Both the position numbers and the translations under genes were made by a program. Below, piece after piece: positions 27,003 to 39,700 of a stretch of DNA of 64,000 nucleotides. Position 1 is the stretch's first letter; each line of letters begins with the position of its first letter. The notes under the pieces are model-generated. The model worked only from the letters and a program-made list of their open reading frames with translations, made no database searches and was not told the origin of the DNA. Source of the DNA: Siphonodentalium dalli (taxonomy: Eukaryota > Mollusca > Scaphopoda > Gadilida > Siphonodentaliidae); contig CP136065.1 of NCBI GenBank assembly GCA_032622095.1, positions 211,648,151 through 211,712,150 of the forward strand, given 5' to 3'.

Positions 27003-28448
27003 ACTCGTTCATTTATATAGTCTTCAATCAGATGGCAGTCTTTCGTACGTAATTAAATGACTAACTATTTGGATACCATCAACAGAATTAATGCACCCAC
27101 GGAAATGATAGACTTGCATAATATACGTAGCTTTGGACTGCTTTGTGGGACACTCAGGTGCAAGGAAATGGCTTCTTTTCAGTGTCAAATAACAAAAATT
27201 TTGCACAACAGGACGAACCATGGTCGTCGCGTTATGTGTTTCCCAATACGGACTCATTAATTCTCCCCTGGCGGGAACACTGATGTATTTGAATGCCCGC
27301 GCGCATATCATTTTATCAACATCAACAAAACTAAATTCTAAATTTGATAGCAATGGATAAATTAAGAGGAATGCCAATGATTCGATACAATTCAAATCAG
27401 GACAGCTGATTTCGAATCAAATCGAATCAGGCGACAGATTCCGAATCGAATTGCAAATCGATTCGCAGGGCCCTAATTTCCCAGACCTGAGGCTGAGCCT
27501 GATGACAACGAAAATAGGATGGGTGGATATTTAGGGAAGAAAATTAGCATCTTCCTTGATTATTTCGCCCATTATGTTCTATGTGTTTGAATGCCCGCAT
27601 ATCATTGTATCAACATCAACAAAACTAAATTCTAAATTTGTTAGCAATTGATAAATTAAGAGGAATATTCAATATTCACGTTCAATAAAAAATCTGTTGT
27701 CATCAACAAAAGTGATAGCACATTCCTGTATGTTTTCCTTCAGACCGGTAACTGTCCGGTCTTTGCATTTGGGAGTGAATCATTTCGAGCAAATTCGAGG
27801 GGGAAATAAAACAAACGAACGCATTAACGTTTGTGATTAGTGGTAACTGTTATACTCAAACAATCAAGATTATAAGAAGACTTGAAACTGTGAGACAAAT
27901 TCAAACAAATTAATTTTCGATCAGTGTGTTCCGGAACCATGTCCGGATTTTAGTCGTTTTTCTTGGGACTGGATAATTTATGTTCCCTTTTTCGTGGCAC
28001 GTACGTATATTGCCATGTTTGCTTACTAATCAAAATACGCTCCAACCGAAATGATCGAGAAAGTCACTCACATAGTCATTATGAATATGACACGTGCCAT
28101 AATAGAGTCTAGATTGCTCCATTACTTTTAGTATTTTAGCACACTTTGTGTTTAAGCAGAAAAAAATTGTGCTGGTATAAAAGCACGGAACTGGGAATGA
28201 AATGGACACACTCTCACATTGGCGCTCCTGTACATGTAGATGTGAAACGAAACAACAACAACAACAACAAACGAAATAGATAGATTGATAGATATATTTA
28301 TTTGGTGCGATGTAAAAAATAATATTGCAAAAGGTCCTACAGTTTGAATGGACCATAAGATGTTACAGTTTAGAATGTATACAGCAGTTACATGTATTAA
28401 ACAGAAAAGAAAATATCTAAACATGTCAACATAAATATATAATTATGG
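27003..28448. other. Intergenic sequence with a hAT-like end and a direct repeat
   Basis: 27385-27475 resembles the right end of the TAGGGCCCT hAT-like family, with no partner found. A stretch around ATATCATTTTATCAACATCA at 27304-27372 is repeated at 27598-27664. A 123-codon minus-strand frame at 27024-27395 has no recognisable domain and I do not call it a gene. Confidence 0.5.
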
Positions 28449-29411
28449 TTAAGGACTTTGCTAACCCAATTTTCCCCAAATTTGATGGAGTCAAAATAAA
28501 GGTTTATGTCCACTTGTGTTAGTAATCACAGTAACCAAACACATGAATGCAACATTTTAAGAGTATTAATCATGCTGGAATATGTTAGAAATACTAAATG
28601 TGAAATTTATAGAGGTTCTTAAAATCTATTTTTTCGAACCCAAAATCAATAAACACAAAGTCCATATCAAAGAAAAAAATATGGCAATGTCTACTGAACA
28701 CTGTGAAGAATGATGAACAATAAAATAATATTCATATTTATCAAGCATTCTTTGATAAAACTACTAAGAACCAATTATTTACAAATAATTGAGTAAGTTA
28801 CCTGACATTGCTTGTAGTGAGGTGGCAGACTGGCAGTTAAATGTTAATATCTGTGTGGTGTGTTGTGAATCACTTGACAAAAGAACTGTGTAATCCCCAA
28901 TCTGGTGTACCCCATAACCCAGAAACTAGATCACCAATCAGCCGGAGTCAGGATAAAGTACTCCCATGGTTCAGCACTGGCTGGTCATAATCCAGCAGGC
29001 TTGAGTGAACATTATCTTGACCCATCAAATTCAGTTCCCAAATAGCTTTGCTGAGCAATGAAATCTACCATTTGTAAACAACTGCTTCCAAGCCAAAACT
29101 CTTAATAAAACTGAAGAAATGTGAGTATATCTTTATTGTTCATCATTCTTCACAGTGTTCAGTACACATACCTATATCTTTTTGTTAGATAATATAATCT
29201 TTGTGTTTGTTGAATTTGGGTTCGAAAAAATAGATTTAAAAAACTTCTACAAATTTCACATTTTGAATTTCTAACATAATCTACCATGAATTATACTCTT
29301 AAAATGTTGCATCCATGGGTTTGGTTACTGTGATTACTAATAAATGTGAACATAAACCTTTATTTTGGACTCCATTAAATTTGGGAAAAATTGGGTTAGC
29401 AAAGTCCTTAA
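28449..29411. mobile_element. TTAA-flanked element with ~280-bp inverted repeats
   Basis: Ends GGACTTTGCTAACCCAATTT and its inverse lie between TTAA sites. The arms 28449-28735 and 29130-29411 are diverged but clearly inverse, leaving a unique centre of about 390 bp. No coding frame. Confidence 0.82.
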
Positions 29412-29824
29412 TTTCAGTTTCATTTATTAGATTTTGTTTAATAAAATATATTTATTTTCAAAGAAGTGGTCTTTGAGATTGAATAAGACTCACCCATCGC
29501 ACCAAGGATAACATTGAAAAGTCTGACCGATGAATGGGCAGACTTATTTCCACAATGGTCAGGTTAATACATGTAGATGTTATCTGCAAAGAATTTCTAA
29601 ATTTAAAAGGACCAAAGGAATAAATAAAGTTCATAATCAACTTCAAGAGATACATTTCCTTATGTGTTGAAATTTCTTAAGAAAAGACCTTCAGAATGTT
29701 AGTATCATATTGCAGGGTTGTGGCTAATATAGTCAGGGATATGGCGAATATAAGCATCATGCTTTCTGCCAAATCCCATTCTCTAACATAATTGTTGTTA
29801 TATATTTTGTCTTTTTATATGTAT

Positions 29825-31195
29825 TACTAGAAGGTGACCCGACTTCGTCCAGGCTTTGACCTTGAATTGTCCATTTTGAAGGTTAAGGTCAAGTGGGGTC
29901 ACGATTTGACCAGTCCAAAACACTGCCCGGACAAAAGTACCCGACAAACGTGCCCGTCGAAATCCATCCGGATTTACCCGATTTGACCTTTAATTGATCA
30001 TTTTGAAGGTCAAGGTCAGGTCGGGGTCACGACTCAACCCGCCCAAAACACTCAGTGGACAAAAGTAACCCCACGTATCAAATTTCGTTGAAATCCCATC
30101 AAAATTCGCGATTTGACCTTGAATTGACCCGATTTCAAGGTCAAGATCACGTAGCACGGGCAAATGAATAGGCTTATGAGACTCCCCGGCCGAAAGTTCC
30201 CACACATACCAAGTTTCATCCAAATCCCGTGATATTCGGGCGTTTGACCTTGAAATGACCCGATTTCAAGGTCAAGGTCACGTCGCACGGGCAAATTAAT
30301 AGGTTTATGCCACTCCCCGGCAGAAGGTACCCCCACATACCAAGTTTCATCAAAATCGGGTCGGCCGTTTTCGAGTTCATCGATTACACACAAACAAACA
30401 AACAGATCTTCCAAAATATATATGAGACTAGAAGATGACCCGACTTCGTCCGGGCTTTGACCCTGAATTGACCATTTTGAAGGTCAAGGTCAGGTGGGGT
30501 CAAACACCAACACCCCAAAAATGGTGGAAATCGGCCCAGCGGATACCGAGATACCCTATGCATCAAATTTCGTCCGTAAAAATCCGCCAGTTTAACCCGA
30601 TTTGATTTCCACTCAAGTATATAAACGCGCCTCATATACACACGCTCATTAATTATCAAGTTTCAACGTAAAGATAAATTACCATCGGTGCCCGAGATAT
30701 CGCCAAGACGTCTGAAACAGTCAAATGCATCGGCCGGTTAAGCGTTAACGTGATCTAACGTTATGACCTCTAACGACGTCATAGAAGTTACGCATTGTTT
30801 TTATCCTGATGGAAGATAGTACCACTTCTTCTTGATAATTGAGGCAGATAACTAAAACGGATACATACGCATTATATATCGTTGGAAAGAGGAAACACGA
30901 AAGATTCTCACAGTGTCATTATTATGACTGGCATTTTATTATTCGCGCTGTTTCGAATCGATTTGTAAGCACCGAACTGAAATGAAAGTCCCGTAACACA
31001 GCGTAAAAACAGATTTGACCTCGGCACGTGAAAAGTTGACCTCGGATCTGAAAATCAATAGGCCTATGTCACCCCCCGGCCGAAAATACCCCCACATACC
31101 AAGTTTCATCGAAACGGGTGGGCCGTTTTCGAGTTCATCGATTACACACACACACAAACACACAAACAGATCTTCCAAAATATATAATAGACTAG
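29825..31195 (-). repeat. Dispersed repeat array (GACCTTGAATTGACC / TTCATCGATTACACAC)
   Basis: At least three incomplete copies share GGTCAAGGTCA, CACATACCAAGTTTCATC, GCCGTTTTCGAGTTCATCGA and a tail CAGATCTTCCAAAATATATA. The tail repeats at about 30422, 31185 and 31770, which suggests retroposon-type copies. Confidence 0.65.
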
Positions 31196-31785
31196 CCGAT
31201 GAGCCCGACGTTGTCCGGGCTATTCAAAAACCAAATTTCAAGTCGATAGCTCTACCCAGCCCGCGTTGTCCGGGCTATTCAAAAACCAAATTTCAAGTCG
31301 ATAGCTCTATCCGTTTCCGAGATCTGGTCTGCGCATGCGCGAAGCTGGCGTCGCACGGGCTCGGCGACCCGATACAATTCGTATCCGGGGCAATATACAT
31401 TCACATACCAAATTTCAAGTCGATAGCTCCACCAGTTTCCGAGATCTCGTCTGCGCATGCGCGAAGCTGGCGTCGCACGGGCTCGGCGACCCGATAAAAT
31501 TCGTATCCGGGGCAAGATACATTCACATACCAAATTTCAAGTCGATAGCTCCACCCGTTTCCAGGATCTCGTCTGCGCATGCGCGAAGCGGGCGCCGCAC
31601 GGGCTCGCCAATACGACAACGTCCACCGCCTGGTCAAACTACACGCACGTACCAAGTTTGGTCCCGATCGGTCGAGAATCGTAGATTTGTATAAATGACA
31701 AACATACAGACAAACATACAGACAGACAGACAGACAAACAAACAGACAGAGGTCTTCAAAATATATATGAGATTATACAATTTTG
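31196..31785. repeat. ~121-bp tandem repeat with GCGCATGCGC palindromes
   Basis: Units share ACCAAATTTCAAGTCGATAG, CGTTTCCGAGATCTCGTCTG and CATGCGCGAAGCTGGCGTCG. The TGCGCATGCGCG core appears near 31330, 31451 and 31573. The frames here are open on several strands only because the unit length and GC content allow it. Confidence 0.8.
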
Positions 31786-32322
31786 TTAATACATGTGCAT
31801 GATTTCGAGAAATAAATATGTTTGAGAGTGGGGGTATACTGAATAAATTAACCTCACTCATCCATCCCGACATTTATCTGTCCGTTCCATCCGTCCATCC
31901 ATCCGTCCGGGTAGATATATCAAAACCTTTTGTCCGATCTAAAATAAATTTGGTATGGATGTTCAATACTGTGTTGTTTTTTTGTCCGTATATCCACACT
32001 GGTTGATGGATATCAATATAATTTGGTATGGATGTTCACAACAATGATGGCAATCAATCAATTGAGTGTTCAATTGTTTTGTTCATATTTTTTAGTTATT
32101 TATCTTTGTTTATATGAAAATGTTGGGTTTTTTTTCTGTCTGAGCAGATATCTTAACCACACTTTGTCGGTTCGAATTTGCCACCATGGGAATATGTCAG
32201 CACCGCCGCTGCAACCTCTTGTTCTTTCTGATATAAATCTGACTCGTGGTTATGAGTTTGGTATTAGTGAAAAAAGGGTATTGGATCAACAGGCATTACT
32301 TTATTTGCATGGGCTACACTTT

Positions 32323-32592
32323 GTTAGCACTTTCATGATGGGAGCTGTGCTGGTGACTAGCATTAAAGATCCTGTGCCAGTGCATTCTCTTATATATGTG
32401 AGTCTCCCATAGGGATCCTCGCATATATAAGAGAATCCACTGGCTTACAAGATCAAGGTAAATATTGTTAGGCTGATGTATTCTCTTATATTTGCGAGGC
32501 TCCCTGTGGGAGACTTTTATATATATATAAGAGAATACATTGGCACAGGGATTTTGCACAATTTCAGGGAGCTCCCATCATGAAAGGGTTAA
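32323..32592. mobile_element. TTAA MITE family G, copy 2 (left end decayed)
   Basis: The left end reads TTAGCACTTTCATGATGGGA and the right end CCATCATGAAAGGGTTAA. Hairpins are at 32376-32444 and 32472-32544. Confidence 0.75.
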
Positions 32593-32693
32593 TAATGAGC
32601 TACATGTATATTGACTGTTTATAAAACGGACTTTTAGCCTGCTTCGATTGACATGTCGGTTAAGTGGGAATAACCCAATTCTGACACAACTTA

Positions 32694-32906
32694 CAGTAAT
32701 GCCCTAAATAATCGACTCCTTAACCACAGCAGAATTATGGGTAATTTTTCAGGATTTAGTTGGAAATATGGTTTATTACCATTCATGAGAAAGCTCTCAC
32801 TGAGAGCTTTCCAATGAATGGCAGCAACCCATATTTCTGGCTAAATCCTGAAAAGTTACCCATAATTCTTCTGTGGTTAAGGAGACAATTATTTAGGGCA
32901 TTACTG
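32694..32906. mobile_element. Tc1/mariner-like palindromic MITE, family C, copy 2
   Basis: TA-CAGTAATGCCCTAAATAA at the left is inverted at the right. The element is palindromic throughout, with the centre near CTCTCACTGAGAGC. Confidence 0.85.
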
Positions 32907-33283
32907 TAACGGTATAGGGGGCTGTATTAAACAAATTCTTTGTTTACCCTGACCTAAATACCCTCAAATAACATCCCTACTCATAATATTTTATTGGGCT
33001 AGCTCTCATAGAAATATTTCTTGTCAGGAAGGTGATCATATGAAAGTTTCTTTTCTGAATCACACTAAAAAAGTGTGAGCCGTGTGTATTCTTTCAATAA
33101 ATTTTTCAAATTCCTCTCAATACAATTGACTTATTTATGGATTTCATTTAATTACGAATAGCACTTAATTACGCTGTCCATATTTACTTCATACATTTTT
33201 TCTGAAAATATATTGACCTAATTTTAATTACATGTTCCAGCAACAAGGCTCGTTAGTATAATATGTTCTTCAACATTAGTTTC

Positions 33284-33535
33284 CAAGCCTTGAAATAGGG
33301 TGTCTGTCATTTGCAGAATGAGGTCCCCAGAGGGTGAATTTAGTGATGCTACCCCGCATAGCGGGCTAGCATCACCAAATTCACCCTCTGGGAACCTCAT
33401 TCTGCTGAGGTGTAAGCAGAATGAGGTCCCCAGAGGGTAATTTGGTGATGCTAGCCCACTATGCGGGGTAGCATCACTAAATTCACCCTCTGGGGACCTC
33501 ATTCTGCAAATGACAGACACCCTATTTTAAGGCTT
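33284..33535. mobile_element. Double-hairpin MITE, family B, copy 7 (middle deleted)
   Basis: Ends AAGCCTTGAAATAGGGTGTC and GACACCCTATTTTAAGGCTT are well preserved. The two hairpins (33316-33403 and 33415-33507) are only a few bases apart. It lies about 100 bp upstream of the P450 start codon. Confidence 0.85.
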
Positions 33536-33639
33536 GTTAATAGTTTCCTTGTTGTATATTGTTTCTTTTTCATCTGCATATGTTCTATTTCAGTAATCTG
33601 ATGGTGACAGTTGTTACACAGACCTTTTAGTTGACAATC

Positions 33640-33777
33640 ATGAACTTATTAGCCTGGTATAAATTACTAAGGGAGTCAGTAACATGGATAGACATCACAA
33701 TCCTCGTTACTGTGTTTATCATAACATGGCTGATTTACCGATTAGTGATACAACCAGCTTTGTCTCCACTGATGAAG
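33640..33777 (+). CDS. P450 exon 1 (start codon, membrane anchor)
   Basis: 46 codons begin MNLLAWYKLL and contain the hydrophobic span ITILVTVFIITWLIYRLVI. A TAG nine bases upstream of this ATG in frame makes it the first Met of the exon. The donor is GTGAGA, phase 0. Confidence 0.88.
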
Positions 33778-36700
33778 GTGAGAAATATTCTTGCTTACAT
33801 ATCCATCTATGTGTTATTCTTTGAAACTCTTAGGGGGTAGTAGCTGACTCAGCCACATTAGGACATTCTATATGCTATACAGTAATGCTCTAAATAAATG
33901 ACATCTTAACCACATCAGAATTATGGGCAACTTTTCAGGATTTAGTCGGAAATATGGCTTGTTGCCATTCATTGGAAAGCTCTCCCCGTGCTGTGGTTAT
34001 GGAGTCGATTATTTAGGGCATTACTGTATAGGACATTCTATATGCTATACCATGCTTAATACTATCACAATTAAGCCCTTTAGTGGTGGTGAAGTGGTTT
34101 GATTTCCAACAAGCATGATAGGTGTTTCATGCAAGGGGTGTGGGTGAGGTGTGGATGTAAACTGATATGGTTATCTGGGCTTGTTTATCATGGTTTAAAA
34201 AGATTGCATGTTTCCGCTAAAGGAGCGAAAAAATTAGGGTAGGTAGGTAGGGAAATTTTTTTTTTAATTTTATTTGATATTTTTTATCCAGCTGCAGAAA
34301 TATTGAACTACTTGTACCTCGACCGAAGTGACATAAAATGCCAACTCGTGTTGTAGGGAAAGTATTACTTGATCAACACAGTGGAATATACATTAAGATT
34401 GATAAAAGATCAAACTTACTTCATGCTTAAATATGTTTTTTATTATTCACATACCACATTTTCATAAATTTGGCTATAAACTTGGTACGAAATTGATGTC
34501 ACTAACTTTTAGAACAATTTTACCCATAATACAGCCATTATACCGTACTTGTATTGTGACAACTACATCCCGTGGTCTGGAGGTAGCCAGTACACCCAAC
34601 CTAGCATGCCTGGTTTATGGAAACAGTAGCTATATACCCCTAACATATGTGGTGATAACCTCTATACATGTATATATACAGATACATCATACATGTACAC
34701 ACCCACCATTAGTGATGCGGACCGGACCGCTTTGGACCGGTCCGGTCCGCGGTCCAGGGGTGGACCGCGGTCTGAACCGGGTGTCACTGGACCGGACCGG
34801 ACCGCTTTTTGCCGCCGGTCCGGTACTCTTCGGTCCGGTCCACTATTTTACTTCAGTTATAATAAACTATCGCGAATATTATTGCGTATTTGCCGTCATA
34901 TCAATTAGCAACGATGTATTGACGCATTCAAGTGGTTGATATATATTAAACGTTTGATGCCACGAAAACAATGTATAGATGTACTTTGTACATGTCACTT
35001 TACTTATGAAAGTGCCAGTGTGGGCGGCCGCCTGCTTTGATGTCACCGATTTCCGACCGCCTGCTTTGATGTCGCAAAACTTTAAGCATTCTGAAAACAT
35101 TTTCAAAATATAAAAATTGCTTGTTTCGTTCTAAATTGTTTTAATAACTACTATCCTACACTGGTCAATACTTTGTAGCACCCTATCAATGCGATAAACA
35201 TGCAACTGAATGAGTATGGAACTATTTGTCATAAACAGTGTAACATGGCATCAACTAATCAATTTGGATGGATATCGAATCGAGTATTCTATTGTTTTTC
35301 ACTTGAAGAAACATGCAAACCACATTACATAGTGCATATACAAGACAGTCACATTAATCCAATAGTAGTTGTACTTAGTTATATATATCTTTATTTCCTC
35401 CATCTAGGAGAGTATGTTTTACAAAAAAGAATTATAACAATAATACAGAGACGACAATAGATAATAATAGTATAGTTATTTCGTTTAAATTTCAATTTAA
35501 TGAAAATAAGTATGATACGAATCATGCATACGAATAGTTGAGTGCCATATGTTAGATTGGTTATAACACATTCTGAACCTAGCTATATTTCTGTCCAATA
35601 CATTTAATTAGTGCATGTTCGCATTACTAGAAATACTATTATCGTGCATCGTTCCCAGTATACCCCACCAGAGACAGACAATGGTGCATACAATATGAAC
35701 TCATTGCAATGCACTGAACTCAGTAACCTAATATAGGTTGTACTATACAGAGTAAAACTTTGAGAAAACAGAGAATGGTTCCCAAATAAGATCCTCTTCA
35801 AAATTATTCTGTCTCGGTCTGTCCCAGACCTTTCTATTGGGACAGGAAATATCAAAGGTAAATAATATATTTAATATGAAAACATTAGGAATGTGTTTGT
35901 CTCGGTCTGTACCAGTCAAATCAGTTTGTCCCATGGTTCCCAAATAAGATCCTCTTCAAAATAACTCTGTCTCGGTCTGTCCCATGCAGGCCTTTCTATT
36001 GGGACAGGAAATATCAAAGATAAATAATATATTTAATATGAAAACATTAGGAATGTGTTTGTCTCGGTCTGTACCAGTCAAATCAGTTTGTCCCATGGTT
36101 CCCAAGTAAGATCCTCTTCAAAATTATTCTGTCTCGGTCTGTCCCAGACCTTTCTATTGGGACAGGAAATATCAAAGGTAAATAATATATTTAATATGAA
36201 AACATTAGGAATGTGTTTGTCTCGGTCTGTACCAGTCAAATCAGTTTGTCCCATGGTTCCCAAATAAGTTCCTCTTCAAAATTATTCTGTCTCGGTCTGT
36301 CCCAGACCTTTCTATTGGGACAGGAAATATCAAAGGTAAATACTATATTTAATATGAAAACATTAGAAATGTGTTTGTCTCGGTCTGTACCAGTCAAATC
36401 AGTTTGTCCCATGGTTCCCAAATAAGATCCTCTTCAAAATTATTCTGTCTCGGTCTGTCCCAGACCTTTCTATTGGGACAGGAAATATCAAAGGTAAATA
36501 ATATATTTAATATGAAAACATTAGGAATGTGTTTGTCTCGGTCTGTACCAGTCAAATCAGTTTGTCCCATCGTTCCCAAATAAGATCCTCTTCAAAATAA
36601 CTCTGTCTCGGCCTGTCCCAGGCCTTTCTATTTGGACAGGGAATATCAAAGGTAAATAATATATTTAATATGAAAAAAAAGGAATGTGTTTGTCTCGGTC

Positions 36701-39700
36701 TGTACCAGTCAAATCAGTTTGTCCCATGGTTCCCAAGTAAGATCCTCTTCAAAATTATTCTGTCTCGGTCTGTCCCAGACCTTTCTATTGGACAGGAAAT
36801 ATCAAAGGTAAATAATATATTTAATATGAAAACATTAGGAATGTGTTTGTCTCGGTCTGTACCAGTCAAATCAGTTTGTCCCATGGTTCCCAAGTAAGAT
36901 CCTCTTCAAAATTATTCTGTCTCGGTCTGTCCCAGACCTTTCTATTGGGACAGGAAATATCAAAGGTAAATAATATATTTAATATGAAAACATTAGGAAT
37001 GTGTTTGTCTCGGTCTGTACCAGTCAAATCAGTTTGTCCCACGGTTCTCAAATAAGATCCTCTTCAAAATAATTCTGTCTCGGTCTGTCCCGGGCCTTTC
37101 TACTGGGACAGGAAATATCAAAGGTAAATAATATATTTAATATGAAAACATTAGGAATGTGTTTGTCTCGGTCTGTACCAGTTAAAAAACTGATTGAAAA
37201 TTAATCTGTCGCAGTCAGAAAAAAACAGCGGGTAGTTTTATTCAGAGAACAGGAACCAAACTGATTCTACTGGGACAGGAGCGAGACAAAAAAAAACAGT
37301 GGGTAGTCTTACTCAGAGAACAGGGACCAAACTGATTCTACTGGGACAGGAGCGAGACAAAAAATAACAGCGGGCAGTTTTACTCAGAGAACAGGGACCA
37401 AACTGATTCTGCTGGGACAGGAGGGAGACAAAAAAAACAGCGGGTAGTTTTACTCAGAGAACATGGACCAAGCTGATTCTGCTGGGACAGGAGCGAGACA
37501 CAAAAAACAGCGGGTAGTTTTATTCAGAGAACAGGGACCAAACTGATTCTACTGGGACAGGAGCGAGACAGACTATATACTTTATTTTTTTCTGTCTCGC
37601 CTGTCTCGGCTTGTCCCATCACTACCCACCATGGCTGTTGATAGTGTTTCTATGTTCCATTAGTCCCAAACAAGGCATAAAGCAGACATGAGATCTACTC
37701 TCAGGAAATTAAAATTGCAAAATTCAGCATGCCCATCAATCCACAACCCATCACACACCTGGGGCTTTTGAGATAGCTGTCACTTCATGGTCACTTTTCA
37801 CAGGGATATGTTAGAAACCATGTGTTTTGTACACTAATGATCAATATTTATGAGCATTAGTGGTAAAAACATTAAAAAAAAAAAAAATTTAAAGAAACTT
37901 TTGACTTTTTCTAAAAATATCAATAAAAACTTTAGGGTCGGCAGGTTATTTTTAGGGTCGGTCGATGTGCATCTTTTTTTTTTTGGCCTTAAATATGTAA
38001 TGGCATAGATTTGTAGTGAAAATTATTTTACTGGAATTACAGATATAATTTCACAGTGAAATACTGTCTGTAATTCCATTAAAATTTTGAAATCCATAAT
38101 ATGATTTTCTGCCTGTTTTCGTCTTACATTATCTGAACATGTCGCGGAAATATGGCTGCAAGCCATATTTCTGACTAAATTCTGAAAAGTTACCTATAAT
38201 TCTGCTGTGGTTAAGGAGTCGATTATTTAGGGCATTAATGTATATCTAAAAATGAATGGGTTCCATTCAGGAATGAGTGCATTAACCAGCTGTTAACCCT
38301 TTCTGTACTAAATCCTCATTGATGAGTAGTTATCCATTATAACTAGTATAAACTTAAATGGTCTATTATTCATCTGGAGGGATATAAACGTTCAGGGAAT
38401 ATTAGCAGAGAACAGGCAAGCAAAAACATAATACCAGTGCATGCAGATGGATTCATTTTCGTTGTTGGGAAATGTTCAGAAAATAAATTCAGCGAACGGC
38501 CTGTGACGGTTGTTGAACTTATTATCTGAACATTTGCCCAACAATGAAAATGATTCCTTCTGCGCTTGTATTATCTTTTTACATGTCTGTCCTCTGCTAA
38601 TTTATACTAGTTATAACTGATGGGAGAATACATTTAGTGAAGAAAGGAAGAAAGGGTCAAAATTAGGGCCCTCCGAATCCGGGGTTTTCATTTCGAATTG
38701 AATCTCAAATTGAATCGGGTAAGAGATTCAAAATCGCATTGCATCGAATCTAGAATCAAATCCTTATATTGAGTGTACCAACAGTGAAGAGGTTGAACAG
38801 TTCAGAAAGCACTTAAATTGGTAGCTGTAACGAACCAAAAACCTCTTAATAACTTACAGTAATGCCCTAATTAATCTACTACTTAACCACAGCAGAATTA
38901 TGGGTAACTTTTCAGGATTTAGTCGGAAATATGGCTTGTCTCCCCGAGAGCTTTCCGATGAAAGGCAACAAGCCATATTTCCGACTAAATCCTGAAAAGT
39001 TACCCATAATTCTGCTGTGGTTAAACAGTCGATTAATTAGGGCATTACTGTACCACTTATGGATTTTGTATTACCTACATGTATAACGATACTAATGCAT
39101 CTTCTGCAGTCATCTCATTTTCCTCATTAATACTGATGATAGGTGCGAATCATTGAATGTGATGAGTGGTGGATGGGGAGTAACTCTTTTATAATGTGCT
39201 TTTGAAGATTGGTAGTTGGCAATCTTTGATGATCTCCATGTTGTACTGAAATCCGCCTTTTAAATTGTATCATTCTGAACTCCTTGACCTACATGTATGG
39301 CATGGAGACTTGTGAGGATTGCCAAATGAATTTAGCTGTAATTTCGTTGTGACATTCAACTTCTGGAATCCTGGAGTCAGTTGGGTTTTTTACATCATTC
39401 TTACTGAGATTATAATGAATTAAATAATTGGGTGGTCTATCAATAGATCATTTGCTTCTGTATGCGCATGCGTTCGCAAAGTTTCTTAGCACAAGAGTAA
39501 TGGTGTAAGTACTCTGTGGTCTACAGAAACCATGCAAACCTGCGAGAACAAATGTGACCCGCCATATCAAATCCAGTCGGAAGTCGGGATTTTTTTACCC
39601 TGTCCCAATGCATTCTTTTATATATGTGAGTCGACCATAGGTCGCCTCGCATATATAAGAGAATGCATTGGCCTAACAATTTTTTATTATGTTTTTAAAA

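Larger units (their letters stand above)
34710..37624. mobile_element. hAT-like element with 8-bp duplication, carrying two satellites
   Basis: It begins TAGTGATGCGGACCGG and ends CTTGTCCCATCACTA, between identical CCCACCAT flanks at 34702-34709 and 37625-37632. The TARNG terminus and 8-bp duplication fit hAT. The left 130 bp is rich in GGACCGG. The right half is two satellite arrays. There is no transposase. Confidence 0.8.

Noticed and set aside
27024-27395. A 123-codon minus-strand frame
   Set aside because: There is no recognisable domain or splice signal with a partner exon, and part of its DNA is repeated at 27598-27664.
31015-31694. Overlapping frames of 75-160 codons on both strands
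   Set aside because: They are produced by the GC-rich 121-bp tandem repeat and contain the same peptide in shifted frames.
36055-37055. Tandem frames of about 70 codons on the plus strand and 61 on the minus strand
   Set aside because: They follow the 158-bp satellite unit exactly and have no start context, domain or splice support.
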